Of a stretch of 64,000 nucleotides of DNA, positions 1-8,760 are shown piece by piece. The position numbers and the translations under genes were made by a program. Source of the stretch: JAFNGF01 sp964567045 (GTDB lineage: Bacteria; Planctomycetota; Phycisphaerae; Sedimentisphaerales; Anaerobacaceae). The notes under the pieces are model-generated. The model saw only the letters and a list, made by a program, of their open reading frames with translations. It did not search any database and was not told where the DNA came from. Each line of letters begins with the position of its first letter. Within the stretch, counting starts at the first letter, position 1. The DNA lies in NCBI GenBank assembly GCA_964567045.1, contig CAZMLE010000006.1, positions 1 through 64,000 of the forward strand, read 5' to 3'.

Positions 1-73
1 CTGGGACGAGAAGTACCTACTCAGAGTCCTCAGAATTTAGATGCGTTTGCCCTGTACGTGTGGCGGGCAAGTC

Positions 74-970
74 TTATTGACTTATCGTTCCCGGCCATTC
101 TGCGTTCATATATTCGTAGAGCTTGGTGAGCGCATCGCGCCGAATCTGGCGAATCCGCTCCCGCGTCAGCCCCAACTTTTTGCCGATCTCCTTAAGCGAC
201 ATCGGCTTCTTTCCGTCCAGGCCGTAGTGCAGTCTCAACACATTGGCCTCTCGCGGGTCAATCTTATCCAGCAGCCACAGAACTTTTGCCGTTTCCTCAT
301 CTTCAACCAACGCATCTTCCGGCCTGGCAGCGTTCTGATCCTCCAGGGTGGATTCAGGCAACTGGTTTTCGTCTGATCCGTCGCCGGCGCCGGTCTCGCC
401 CATTGAGCTGAGCACCTCGACGATCCGATGTATCACTTTTGCCTTCCGCAGAGGAAGCTGCATAATGTCAGCCATTTCTTCGATGCGCGGCAGTCTGCCG
501 AGCCCGGCTTCCAGTTCTGCCGCCGTGTGCCGCCATTGGTTTATAAGGGCAACCATATAGGTAGGTATGTGGAGCGGCTGAATGTTCTCTAGCAGTGCTC
601 GCTTGATGCTCTGTTTGATCCACCATGCGGCGTAGGTGCTGAAGCGCGTCCCTCGGCCAGGATCAAAGTAGTCGACCGCTTTTATCAGCCCGAGATTTCC
701 CTCCTCGATCAAGTCACCCAGGCTCATTCCTCGCCCGGCGTATCTCTTTGCGATGCTGACGACCAGCCTCAGATTGCTTCGCACCAATTGCTCTCTGGCC
801 CAGGGATCGTTTTTTTCGACAACGAGTTTGCCTAACTCGCACTCTTCTTCCCAGGTCAAAAGCGATGCCTCGTCGATCTCTTTGAGGTATTCTTTTATGG
901 TGACGTCAAATATTATAGCTTCCTCCCGCCCAGCCGAGACCCGCCGTCGGCGGGCCGGCCATAAGGGCAA
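74..970 (-). CDS. RNA polymerase sigma-70 factor (RpoD/SigA-like, group 1/2)
   Basis: Sigma-70 family protein of about 298 residues that directs core RNA polymerase to promoters. Region 1.2 is seen as DVTIKEYLKEID. Region 2 has RSNLRLVVSIAKRYAGRG and the -10 recognition helix FSTYAAWWIKQSIKRA. Region 3 follows (IPTYMVALIN), and region 4 has SLKEIGKKLGLTRERIRQI, the -35 binding helix-turn-helix. It lacks a long N-terminal region 1.1, so it resembles the short Planctomycetota RpoD-like or group 2 factors. The first start codon in frame is a TTG. The first 18 or so residues (ARRRRVSAGRE) come from a GC-rich palindrome near 941-958, so the true start is uncertain and may be closer to IIFDVTIKEY. 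It is transcribed away from the repeat patch at 971-1450. Confidence 0.93.
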   Translation of the reverse strand: MPLWPARRRRVSAGREEAIIFDVTIKEYLKEIDEASLLTWEEECELGKLVVEKNDPWAREQLVRSNLRLVVSIAKRYAGRGMSLGDLIEEGNLGLIKAVDYFDPGRGTRFSTYAAWWIKQSIKRALLENIQPLHIPTYMVALINQWRHTAAELEAGLGRLPRIEEMADIMQLPLRKAKVIHRIVEVLSSMGETGAGDGSDENQLPESTLEDQNAARPEDALVEDEETAKVLWLLDKIDPREANVLRLHYGLDGKKPMSLKEIGKKLGLTRERIRQIRRDALTKLYEYMNAEWPGTISQ

Positions 971-1450
971 ATCTTGACTCTTGACTGTCGTCAGACAAGT
1001 TCGGTTATGATTTTGCCTTCTCCTTGCAGATTATCGGCTCTTGCCAGATCCAAATCCTCACTGCATGTATCGGCAGATTCGCCCCTGCGGTTTACCTTTG
1101 CGCCGTTGTTTAGCCCGCAGATTTATCTGCGGGTTCTTCTACCCTGCCAGGGTTGTTGGAAGTCTTTGCCCCCTCTTTTAGCCCCGGCCCCTGTGGCCGG
1201 GGTCTCTCTGCCCCCAATTTTATTGGCCCCAAAAAGTCCCCGCGCGGCATTACCTGTTTAGCCGTGGCCGCACCTGGCCGGTGTTCATCTGTGGGTTTGC
1301 CCTAGCCACGTCATTGCGAGCCTGTCGCAGGCGGGCGTGGCAATCTCAGACGCATTTCTGTGCTTCGAGATTCTCGTGCAATGAATATGTTGATTTTTTT
1401 GGCTTCAAAAACCACCTCGGGCGTGTAAAATAATGCTTTTGAGAGACGCA
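971..1450. repeat. Repeat-rich intergenic patch between the sigma factor and the DUF5131 gene
   Basis: No gene is evident in this 480-bp gap. It is built from short palindromes: CCCGCAGAT/ATCTGCGGG at 1114-1133, ACCCTGCCAGGGT at 1141-1153, and CCCCGGCC/GGCCGGGG at 1182-1202. At 1305-1348 there is a copy of the GTCATTGCGAG...GCAATCTC element, which is dispersed in many bacterial genomes. The AGCCC flank next to the palindromes also appears at the repeats near 35.0, 38.1, 52.2, 57.2 and 58.1 kb. The promoters of both divergent genes must lie in or beside this patch. Confidence 0.7.
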
Positions 1451-2188
1451 ATGGCGCAGAACTCTAAAATAGAATGGACCCAATCCACTTGGAATCCGGT
1501 TACCGGCTGCACAAAGATCAGTATGGGCTGTCGTAACTGCTATGCTGAGCGTATGGCCTTGAGGCTGATGGCTGCCGGTAGTCCGAATTATGCGAATGGT
1601 TTCCGTGTCACGGCACATCCACATCTTCTTGAGATGCCACTTCGCTGGAAGCAGGCGCGCATGATATTTGTTAATTCTATGAGTGACCTGTTCCACCAGG
1701 ATATTCCCTTTGGTTTCGTGGTGCAAATCTTTGATGTCATGCGTCGGGCGTCTCAACACCAGTTTCAAGTGCTGACAAAGCGTAGTGAACGCCTGTTGCA
1801 CTTAAGTTCGAAGCTCACATGGCCGGAGAATGTCTGGATGGGCGTCACTGTCGAGACGGCGGATTATCTTTGCCGTATAGACCACTTACGACAAACTCCT
1901 GCGGCAGTGAAGTTCATATCCTTTGAGCCGCTTCTTGGCCGCATTCCTGACCTTGACCTTGCCGGCATCGATTGGGTCATTGTCGGCGGTGAATCCGGCC
2001 CTGGTGCAAGGCTGATGAAGCAGCAGTGGGCTGTTGAGATTCGCGACAAATGCCTTAACGCCGGTATTCCCTTTTTCTTTAAGCAGTGGGGTGGACTTAA
2101 CAAGAAAAAAAACGGTCGCTCGCTTGAAGGCCGCACATGGGATGATATGCCCCAAAGCTCAGAATTGTTGAAACTGAACTATGTTTAA
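1451..2188 (+). CDS. Three-Cys-motif DUF5131 / phage Gp37-Gp68-like protein
   Basis: A 245-residue protein of the DUF5131 (phage Gp37/Gp68-like) family. The N-terminal half has the family hallmark WTQSTWNPVTGC followed by GCRNCYAE. Cys20, Cys27 and Cys30 form C-x6-C-x2-C, a radical-SAM-like or metal-binding cluster. Further conserved blocks are FVNSMSDLFH, FQVLTKRSERL, WMGVTVE, FISFEPLLG, WVIVGGESGPGAR and FFFKQWGG. ATG 1451, with GAGAGACGC upstream, is preferred to ATG 1433. The stop overlaps the start of the tcmP gene by 8 bp, so the two are translationally coupled. The family is associated with phages and mobile regions and its biochemical function is not established. A role in nucleic-acid modification or defence is inference. 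Confidence 0.9.
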   Translation: MAQNSKIEWTQSTWNPVTGCTKISMGCRNCYAERMALRLMAAGSPNYANGFRVTAHPHLLEMPLRWKQARMIFVNSMSDLFHQDIPFGFVVQIFDVMRRASQHQFQVLTKRSERLLHLSSKLTWPENVWMGVTVETADYLCRIDHLRQTPAAVKFISFEPLLGRIPDLDLAGIDWVIVGGESGPGARLMKQQWAVEIRDKCLNAGIPFFFKQWGGLNKKKNGRSLEGRTWDDMPQSSELLKLNYV

Positions 2189-2945
2189 ACTGTTGCCGCC
2201 CCAGGATGATGGTTTGTACACTCCAACAGTGGGAGAATGGTCGCGCGACAAACACTATTTTCTTATGCGGTATATCGATGCCTTCACTACATCTATGAGG
2301 AAAAAGAAATGGCAGGGATTACACTACATTGATCTCTTCGCCGGGACAGGAATCGAAAGGCTAAAAGACTCAAAGCAACTTGACTGGGGTTCAGCAATGA
2401 TTGCCGCGCAAGCTCCGCGCCGATTCGATGGATTGCACCTTTGCGAAAAGGATGAGCGCAACTATTCTGCCCTTAGCTTTCGTGTGGCAAAAATTAGGCC
2501 GGATGCGCAGGTCCTCCACGGTGATGCAAATAAGAAGATTAATGAGATTCTTCATGCAATACCGTTACGAACATTGTCGCTTGCATTTCTTGATCCGTAT
2601 GGTTTGCATCTGGATTTCGAAACTCTGAAGGTCTTATCAGATATACGAGCTGATCTCATCATATTTCTTCCGGACCATCTGGATGCCCTTAGAAATTGGG
2701 AGAAATATTATCTCGGAAATCCGAATTCAAATCTTGACCATTGCCTGGGATCAGGCGCTAATTGGCGTTCTATCATAAATAAAATGCCTCGAGACCGGTT
2801 AGCCGAACGTTTGAGAGAACTATACGTAGGCCAGATTAAATCGCTTGGATACACCAACTTTGAGTATGAGCGAATATCAACAAAGGATCATCCTTTGTAT
2901 ATTTTGATTTTCTGTTCGCGTCACCCTCTGGCGGCTAAGCTATGA
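2181..2945 (+). CDS. tcmP: Three-Cys-motif partner protein TcmP
   Basis: A 254-residue member of the TcmP family, named for its constant pairing with three-Cys-motif (DUF5131) proteins. It starts inside the end of that gene here. Visible motifs are VGEWSRDKHYFLMRYIDAF at residues 17-35, HYIDLFAGTG at 48-57, which looks like methyltransferase motif I, LAFLDPYGLH near 140, which resembles a D/N-P-P-Y motif, and a terminal FCSRHPLAAKL. Together these suggest a Rossmann-type methyltransferase-like fold, although no activity has been assigned to the family. The C-terminus stops right after the HPL motif, so it may lack a few residues compared with relatives. The next 200 bp hold no convincing gene. 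Confidence 0.9.
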   Translation: MFKLLPPQDDGLYTPTVGEWSRDKHYFLMRYIDAFTTSMRKKKWQGLHYIDLFAGTGIERLKDSKQLDWGSAMIAAQAPRRFDGLHLCEKDERNYSALSFRVAKIRPDAQVLHGDANKKINEILHAIPLRTLSLAFLDPYGLHLDFETLKVLSDIRADLIIFLPDHLDALRNWEKYYLGNPNSNLDHCLGSGANWRSIINKMPRDRLAERLRELYVGQIKSLGYTNFEYERISTKDHPLYILIFCSRHPLAAKL

Positions 2946-3164
2946 CGCGGGATCACAGGCAAGAAAAGGAACGGACAGCGAACGTTCTCCTTTGGTTAAA
3001 CCCTGACTCAGCACTTATAAAAATTTTCGCCAAAAGTCCAAAAAACCAAGTGTCCAATTCGATGTCACGATATGACGCTATGGGCCGACCGCGCGGGGGC
3101 AATTTGATTGACCTGGTCGGACTTTGATGCTACCTTATTGCGAACCTTATTAGGGAGCTAAATC

Positions 3165-4064
3165 GTGGAACTAACGTGGCTAATGAGATTAAGAATCGCC
3201 GCTGCGATGGCCATCGGCGTTGTCCTGATCGGCATTTTAGCCTGGCCGCTGGCGGCGCCAAACGACCCGCTCGGGCCGGTGCGGGCTGGCAACCTAAGTC
3301 CTGCCGGTACAATAACTTTGGCGCTTCTGGCACTTGCAGCTAACCTTATCGCTTACTTTGTCTGCTGGCCTTACGGGCGAGAAATCGGCGTCCTGGCGGC
3401 ACCCTCGGGCTTGGCAGTCTGGGCAATTCGCTCAGGCAGCATGGCCGAACTAATGCAGCTAAACCCAAGTTTTTCGCAGCGCCAGGCGATATTTGCAACG
3501 CTCAGGTGGGAGCCCATCTTCTGGATAGCCATTGTTGCCGCCGGATTCGCCGGAGTTATATTAGGCCAAAGGCTCCTGCCAACACAGAATCCTGCTGAGT
3601 CCGAGCAAGAGCGTAAGTCCAATCCAAGTAATTACTTAAATCCACTCATCGGTCTGGCAGGCTCAGCTCTGATAGCTCTGTTTTGTATCACCATATTGGC
3701 CCAGGACATAGGAATGGCTGATGACGCAGTCCGCATGGTTTTGGGCCAGCCAGCCGTCGGACAACTCGTTTTTGCTATCTTGGTTTCATTCGGCCTTGCT
3801 GCCTTTGTTGTTAAGAGATACCTCAATGTCAGCTACATCTGGCCTATAATTGCCGGTTGCTTGATAACTCTCTTTGCGATAAGTATTTATGCCAGAGCAG
3901 ACGTCCTGGAGCATCTTGCCGAGCGGTGGCCTGCGATGTTCTTTTCCAACGCCGCCATTTCCATATTGCCCGTGCAGATGGTAGCCTTTGGGGCGTTAGG
4001 CTCGATTGCCGGTTATTGGCTGGCTGTCCGGCATAACTACCGGCGGGGGCACAAGACCGAATAG
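3165..4064 (+). CDS. Multi-pass membrane protein of unknown function
   Basis: A 299-residue integral membrane protein with about seven hydrophobic segments: residues 10-30, 48-70, 73-90, 118-135, 160-180, 195-212 and 222-240, plus a C-terminal one near 265-290. I do not recognise the family. The GTG start at 3165 is chosen because TAGGGAGCT lies just upstream. There are charged loops (for example QNPAESEQERKSNPSN) but no catalytic motif that I can see. It stands alone, with a repeat-free 220-bp gap before it and a 305-bp gap after it. Similar anonymous membrane proteins are common in Phycisphaerae, so I call it only a conserved-looking hypothetical protein. Confidence 0.7.
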   Translation: MELTWLMRLRIAAAMAIGVVLIGILAWPLAAPNDPLGPVRAGNLSPAGTITLALLALAANLIAYFVCWPYGREIGVLAAPSGLAVWAIRSGSMAELMQLNPSFSQRQAIFATLRWEPIFWIAIVAAGFAGVILGQRLLPTQNPAESEQERKSNPSNYLNPLIGLAGSALIALFCITILAQDIGMADDAVRMVLGQPAVGQLVFAILVSFGLAAFVVKRYLNVSYIWPIIAGCLITLFAISIYARADVLEHLAERWPAMFFSNAAISILPVQMVAFGALGSIAGYWLAVRHNYRRGHKTE

Positions 4065-4369
4065 GAAATGCAATTTTCATAATCTTTTTTGCTCCTCCCT
4101 TTTGCGTAAGCGCCTTTAATATAAGTGGTTATGAGCGAAACGCCCAATAACTGCTCCTGGTGTTACCCACAAAAGCAAAATTGGTTGTTTTCGGTCTTGG
4201 AATTAGCCGAAATATAAATGTGTTTAGAGTTTGTCGCTTGGATGCCGTATTTCAGGTAAGCCCTTTTGGCGGGGCAGGATATCAAGCATTTTGGCGAGCC
4301 CTTGGCGAACAGTTGGTTAAACTATTTCGTACTTATTGAAATAAAACCAGCCGACAAAAGGAGTTAGCG
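4065..4369. other. 305-bp intergenic region upstream of csrA
   Basis: No open frame with coding character, no tRNA-like sequence and no strong hairpin was seen. It ends with AAAGGAG at 4359-4365, the ribosome binding site of csrA. A csrA promoter is expected here but I could not pick a convincing -35/-10 pair. Confidence 0.5.
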
Positions 4370-4663
4370 ATGTTGGTTCTAAGCAGACAAAGAGACGAGT
4401 CAATTATGATTGGCGATGATGTCGAGGTGACTATCGTCGATGTACGTGGGGATAAGGTGCGGTTGGGTATAACAGCACCGAAGAGCATTCCGGTTCACCG
4501 CAGAGAAATATACGACGCGATCCAGCGGGAAAAAGCCGAAGCAAAGAAAGCCGATGAGCAGCCCCAGAAACCTGCTCGGCGTCAGCCGGAGAAATCCGCT
4601 CAGCAGCACGCCGAAAAGGACCCGCAAGAACAGCCCGAAGAAGAACCCCAGCAGCAGCGATAA
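4370..4663 (+). CDS. csrA: Carbon storage regulator CsrA with extended C-terminal tail
   Basis: A post-transcriptional regulator that binds GGA motifs in mRNA leaders as a dimer. Residues 1-55 are a canonical CsrA: MLVLSRQRDESIMIGDDVEV, then VTIVDVRGDKVRLGITAP and IPVHRREIYDAIQ, which includes the RNA-binding L4/R6 and R44 region. The protein runs to 97 residues. The final 40 are a Lys/Gln/Glu/Pro-rich tail (PEKSAQQHAEK, EEEPQQQR) that normal CsrA proteins of about 60-70 residues lack. AAAGGAG lies 4 bp upstream of the ATG. It stands alone in this window; the tail may bind a partner or be unstructured. Confidence 0.96.
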   Translation: MLVLSRQRDESIMIGDDVEVTIVDVRGDKVRLGITAPKSIPVHRREIYDAIQREKAEAKKADEQPQKPARRQPEKSAQQHAEKDPQEQPEEEPQQQR

Positions 4664-4855
4664 TAAGACAAGCAGCCAATACATAGTCCTGCCATCAATT
4701 TCTACCGCCCGCAGCCACAATTGTTTCAGTCAGGGCGGTATCCTTATGCACCCTTTCAGAAACAGATGAGTTGTAAAAGCTATTGAATGGCGTCAGCCCA
4801 ACTCTTATGATTAAACGCAGAGAACACAGTCAGACAATAAAAGGAGGCAGTTGGC

Positions 4856-6649
4856 ATGAGGGCCACAGAATTGACCCGGCGCGATTTTCTAAAAGGCGCC
4901 TGCGCAGGCACGTTGGCGATCTCTTTTCCTCGACGCGGGCAAGCTGCACGGATAGATGAACCGCCGAACATCGTAGTCATTTTGACTGATGACCAGGGCT
5001 GGGGCGACCTGAGCATCCACGGCAACATCAACCTGAAGACGCCGAACATTGACTCCTTAGCTCGGGACGGGGCCTTGTTTGACCGGTTTTTCACCTGTGC
5101 ACTCTGCGCACCGACACGGGCGGAGTTTCTAACAGGCCGATACCATCCGCGCGGCGGCGTGCACGGCGTGACGACTGGCGCAGAACGATTGAACCTCGAC
5201 GAGAAGACCATTGCCGACACGTTCAAGGCCGCCGGCTATGCTACCGCAGCTTTCGGAAAGTGGCACAACGGCACACAATATCCGTACCATCCAAACGCAC
5301 GCGGCTTCGACGAGTTCTACGGCTTCTGCTCCGGGCACTGGGGACAATATTTCGACCCGATCCTCGAGCACAACGGCAAGATCGTGCGGGGCAAGGGCTT
5401 CATCGTTGACGACCTGACTGACCGCGCCCTGACGTATATGGAGCGGAGTAAGGAGCGGCGGTTCTTCTGCTATCTGGCGTACAATACTCCCCACTCGCCA
5501 TTTCAAGTGCCCGATCGGTTTTACGATAAGTGCAAGGACCGGCGGATCGAAATGCGCAGCCGTGACGCGCAAAAGGAGCAACTCGACACAACTCGCTGCG
5601 TTTTAGCCATGTGCGAAAACATTGATTGGAACGTCGGGCGAATTCTGGACAAACTGGAGGGATTAAAGCTCTCGGAAAAGACCATCGTGCTTTATTTCAG
5701 CGATAACGGACCAAACAGTTGGCGGTGGAACGGCAATATGAAAGGGCAAAAAGGCTCGATCGACGAGGGAGGCGTTCGCGTGCCTTGTATCATTCGCTGG
5801 CCCGGCCACATTTCGCCGGGCACAAAGATTCCGCAAATCGCCGGCGCTATCGACCTTCTGCCCACTCTGGCGGACATGGCCGGAATTCCAATCGTCGGCG
5901 ACAAGCCGCTCGACGGCATCAGTCTGAAGTCCTTTCTTTTAGGAAAGGCCCAGGATTGGCCGGACAGAATGATCTTCTCGCACCAGAACGGACGGGTCAG
6001 CGTCCGCACGCAGCAGTATCGGCTCGATGATACGGGCAAGCTGTTTGACGTGGTGGCTGACCCCGGACAGGACCAGGACATTTCAAGTGACAAGCCCCAA
6101 GTCGCGGCGAAACTGAGCGAAGCAGTTGCCCGGTGGAAGCAGGAAGTGCTGCCCAAATCAGCGAAGGATGACCGGCCATTTCCGGTCGGCTATGGCGAGT
6201 TTCCCACAACGATATTGCCTGCCCGAGACGGCGTTCCGCATGGAAACATCCGTCGCAGCGCTAATGCGCCCAACTGCTCCTTCTTTACCAATTGGACGGC
6301 TGCCGACGACAAGATCACCTGGGATATAGAGGCGGCAAACAGCGGCAACTATGAGGCGGTGATTTATTACACGTGCGCAGAGCAAGATGTAGGCTCAACG
6401 ATCGAATTACGTTTCAATCAAAGCCGGATTCAAGGCAAAGTTACCGAGCCGCACGATCCGCCGCTAATTGGTGCCGAATTCGACCGGGTGCCGCGCGCTG
6501 GCGAGTCGTATGTTAAGGACTTTCGGCCACTCCGCCTGGGCGTCTTTGGTTTGGAAAAGGGCCGGGGCGAGTTAACCCTTCGCGCACTTATCGTGCCGGG
6601 CAGACAGGTAATGGACGTCCGCGCAGTTATGCTTACTCTGTCGAAATAG
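4856..6649 (+). CDS. Tat-exported Cys-type sulfatase (arylsulfatase, S1 family)
   Basis: A 597-residue sulfatase that hydrolyses sulfate esters, probably of polysaccharides, outside the cytoplasm. The N-terminus carries a twin-arginine motif (TRRDFLKG, residues 7-14) and a hydrophobic stretch. The catalytic motif CAPTR (Cys84 to Arg88, C-x-P-x-R) is the site converted to formylglycine. Metal-ligand motifs are LTDDQGWGD near residue 43 and YFSDNGPNSW near 282. FGKWHNG and PHSPFQVP are typical substrate and active-site loops. The last 110 residues (from about 485) extend beyond the catalytic fold and look like a beta-sandwich accessory module. AAAGGAGG lies upstream of the ATG. No sulfatase-maturing radical SAM enzyme is present in the window. 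Confidence 0.95.
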   Translation: MRATELTRRDFLKGACAGTLAISFPRRGQAARIDEPPNIVVILTDDQGWGDLSIHGNINLKTPNIDSLARDGALFDRFFTCALCAPTRAEFLTGRYHPRGGVHGVTTGAERLNLDEKTIADTFKAAGYATAAFGKWHNGTQYPYHPNARGFDEFYGFCSGHWGQYFDPILEHNGKIVRGKGFIVDDLTDRALTYMERSKERRFFCYLAYNTPHSPFQVPDRFYDKCKDRRIEMRSRDAQKEQLDTTRCVLAMCENIDWNVGRILDKLEGLKLSEKTIVLYFSDNGPNSWRWNGNMKGQKGSIDEGGVRVPCIIRWPGHISPGTKIPQIAGAIDLLPTLADMAGIPIVGDKPLDGISLKSFLLGKAQDWPDRMIFSHQNGRVSVRTQQYRLDDTGKLFDVVADPGQDQDISSDKPQVAAKLSEAVARWKQEVLPKSAKDDRPFPVGYGEFPTTILPARDGVPHGNIRRSANAPNCSFFTNWTAADDKITWDIEAANSGNYEAVIYYTCAEQDVGSTIELRFNQSRIQGKVTEPHDPPLIGAEFDRVPRAGESYVKDFRPLRLGVFGLEKGRGELTLRALIVPGRQVMDVRAVMLTLSK

Positions 6650-6718
6650 TGTATGCCCGTCGCCGTGCCGGCTACGGCTAAACAATCGCTAAGACCTGAA
6701 TCACCGTCCGTTCCTTTA

Positions 6719-7072
6719 CTACACAGCAACCTTAGGCTGGAGGTGCTCTCTTCTAAGCAGCAGGCCTCGAACTATCCAGGCCGCACCCACACCTGCCAGA
6801 ACAAATGCTATGATTGTGCCCGGTTGTGGTGACATCACCACGCCAAAGGCGATGACCAGCGTTGCCACTCCAAGGCAGATCGACTTGATCCATAGCGGAC
6901 TTTTTTGCCTGGGGTGCACCAGTTCCGACAATGCCATGCCCTTTTCTACCGCTGCCATAATCTGTTTGTGCTCCATACGTTTTTTCATATAGGACACTAC
7001 ACCGAGGACTATGATGGGACAGGCAAGGCCGACCAGCACCAAAAGTATTGCAAAACCTTCTTGAACGTGCAT
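6719..7072 (-). CDS. Small DUF6249-type membrane protein
   Basis: A 117-residue protein with three hydrophobic segments: FAILLVLVGLACPIIVLGV at residues 7-25, then two near 60-80 and 86-105. A cytoplasmic helix KKRMEHKQIMAAVEKGM joins the first two. This layout matches small DUF6249 membrane proteins, whose function is unknown. AAAGGAGA lies 5 bp upstream of the ATG. It is the second gene of a probable two-gene minus-strand unit, 43 bp after the 63-residue gene at 7116-7307. Confidence 0.72.
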   Translation of the reverse strand: MHVQEGFAILLVLVGLACPIIVLGVVSYMKKRMEHKQIMAAVEKGMALSELVHPRQKSPLWIKSICLGVATLVIAFGVVMSPQPGTIIAFVLAGVGAAWIVRGLLLRREHLQPKVAV

Positions 7073-7115
7073 TTTTCTTCTCCTTTCAATTCAAAGAGTT
7101 AGTACAAAGCTGATT

Positions 7116-7307
7116 TCAAGCTGCCTTGATTCTTACCAAGCCGTTGTGGGTCTTCAGATAGATGTCACCGATACAAACAAGCTGTCCTGGGTTTACCATA
7201 TCCATAACCTTCTTCCTGTCTGCTTTGGGCACTACCATCAAAGGCAGGTCTATCCTTATGGAGTTATTTTGTGTCCACGCCGGTTGCAGATATTTGTTCG
7301 CATTCAT
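7116..7307 (-). CDS. Small conserved-looking hypothetical protein (63 aa)
   Basis: A short protein I do not recognise. It is supported as a gene by AGGGAGT placed 5 bp before the ATG, by its natural-looking sequence (IRIDLPLMVVPKADRKKVMD, then GQLVCIGDIYLKTHNGLVRI) and by its position just ahead of the DUF6249-like membrane protein gene on the same strand. The end reads like a small beta-barrel. No signal peptide or membrane segment is seen. Confidence 0.55.
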   Translation of the reverse strand: MNANKYLQPAWTQNNSIRIDLPLMVVPKADRKKVMDMVNPGQLVCIGDIYLKTHNGLVRIKAA

Positions 7308-7563
7308 CTTTTTACTCCCTGTATTACTCGATCCCTTATCTGTTTAATTCTTCTGGTTTTTCGCCGAGTTAGTCGAGCCGCAGTTACAATCGGTTTCAAA
7401 AAAATGATTGATTTGCCCGTGCCTGTGCTGTTATTTTTGCTTTTTGAGTGTGAACAGAGTTTTGCCAAGAATTACGTGAAAAATTTGAAACCGTTCCGTT
7501 GCCTAATACGACTAACTTTGTTTGGCGACATTGTCTACTACCCTTTGAGAGGATAAATTACAG

Positions 7564-8628
7564 GTGAGACCATACAACTTGATAATCCTGGCTGCCATAT
7601 TCACCTTTAGCCACGTGGCTTTAGCCCAGCCCAAGACAGAACCAGGCAAAGGCGCCGCGCCGCAGTACCGCACGATGAGATATACACCGCGACCGGCAAA
7701 CGATGCCAGGAACTGGCAGAGAGATGTCAGAGCTAAGCTTTTTGGAATACTCAAGATAGAAGATCTCCTCGCCAAGAGGGATGGATTTGCCTTCGACGCC
7801 AAGGAAATCTCTTTTGCCGATAGTGGTACGCATCTTGTTAAAGAACTCCAGATTCGCTCCACGCCAGGCAGGAGCATCCGAATTATCGTCACCGTGCCCA
7901 GTTCGAGCAAAGGGCCTGTGCCTGCGGTTGTTTGTATAGGCGGCCACGGCAGCAATCAATACAGCCCGTATAACGAACAGACTGTTGCCAAAGATAGTTC
8001 CAGGGTAAAGGCGGATCGTATCTACAAAGGATTCGGCACCATTCTGGCTAAGAAAGGATACGTGACCATCTCGACCACTGTGAGCCAGCATACGGTATAC
8101 GAAGACGGCCGACTGCTCATGGCGGAGCGTTTGTGGGACCTGATTCGTTGTGTCGATTACCTGCAATCAATGCCCGAAGTGGATGGCTCCAGGATTGGTT
8201 GTGCCGGGCTATCTTTGGGCGGCGAAATGACCATGTGGTTAGGGGCTATGGATGAAAGAATCGCCGCGACCGTCAGCTCCGGCTTTCTTACTACGATGGA
8301 CAATATGGAGCAGAATCACTGTATGTGCTGGAAATTTGAAGGGCTCAGGGAGGTGGTCGATTATGCAGACATTTATTCTCTGATTGCTCCCAGGTCACTG
8401 CAATGCCAGAACGGCTTGCTGGAACCTCCCAGCCAGTTCTACGTTCCGCTTGCCCGTCAGGCGATGGAGGAAATCAGAACGATATACAGAGATTTGGACA
8501 GGCCTGAGAATGTCGTCCTGGATGTGCATGAAGAAGGGCACGTAATTGATCTGCCGGCTCTGTTATATTTTTTTGAGAAGCACCTTTATCATAACCGCTG
8601 GACAGAACCAACGGATGCGAGACCGTAA
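7564..8628 (+). CDS. Exported alpha/beta hydrolase (dienelactone hydrolase/acetyl esterase-like)
   Basis: A 354-residue secreted esterase-type protein. The N-terminus is a signal peptide (YNLIILAAIFTFSHVALAQ). The fold signatures are the oxyanion-loop strand VPAVVCIGGHG near residue 120, the nucleophile elbow GCAGLSLGGEM near 217 (G-x-S-x-G-G), and HEEGHVIDLP near 322, which supplies the catalytic His. An Asp in VVDYADIYSLIAP is the likely acid. The start is GTG 7564, with GAGAGG about 12 bp upstream. It belongs with the other exported degradative enzymes nearby. The substrate is unknown; carbohydrate esters are a guess from family and context. Confidence 0.83.
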   Translation: MRPYNLIILAAIFTFSHVALAQPKTEPGKGAAPQYRTMRYTPRPANDARNWQRDVRAKLFGILKIEDLLAKRDGFAFDAKEISFADSGTHLVKELQIRSTPGRSIRIIVTVPSSSKGPVPAVVCIGGHGSNQYSPYNEQTVAKDSSRVKADRIYKGFGTILAKKGYVTISTTVSQHTVYEDGRLLMAERLWDLIRCVDYLQSMPEVDGSRIGCAGLSLGGEMTMWLGAMDERIAATVSSGFLTTMDNMEQNHCMCWKFEGLREVVDYADIYSLIAPRSLQCQNGLLEPPSQFYVPLARQAMEEIRTIYRDLDRPENVVLDVHEEGHVIDLPALLYFFEKHLYHNRWTEPTDARP

Positions 8629-8667
8629 GGACAGCCTGATCTAGGGTTTTGTACAGGTCCTCCGGTT

Positions 8668-8742
8668 AAAGTGTCTAAAGTGTTGAGTGACTAAAGTGCC
8701 TAAAATTATAACTTTAAACTTTAGCTCACTTTAGGCACTTTC
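8668..8742. repeat. CTAAAGTGCCTAAAG dispersed repeat, copy 1
   Basis: This tract carries repeated CTAAAGTG(C)CTAAA units and ends TTTAGGCACTTT. Its reverse complement matches 18196-18276 closely along its whole length, so these are two copies of one element in opposite orientation. It fills most of the gap between two convergent genes and could act as a terminator-like hairpin. Confidence 0.8.
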
Positions 8743-8760
8743 TATTGTTACGAAAAAACA

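Noticed and set aside
2942..3127. 61-codon frame overlapping the tcmP stop by ATGA
   Set aside because: The sequence has no recognisable motif and poor coding character. TcmP relatives do not need a third gene, so I treat it as chance.
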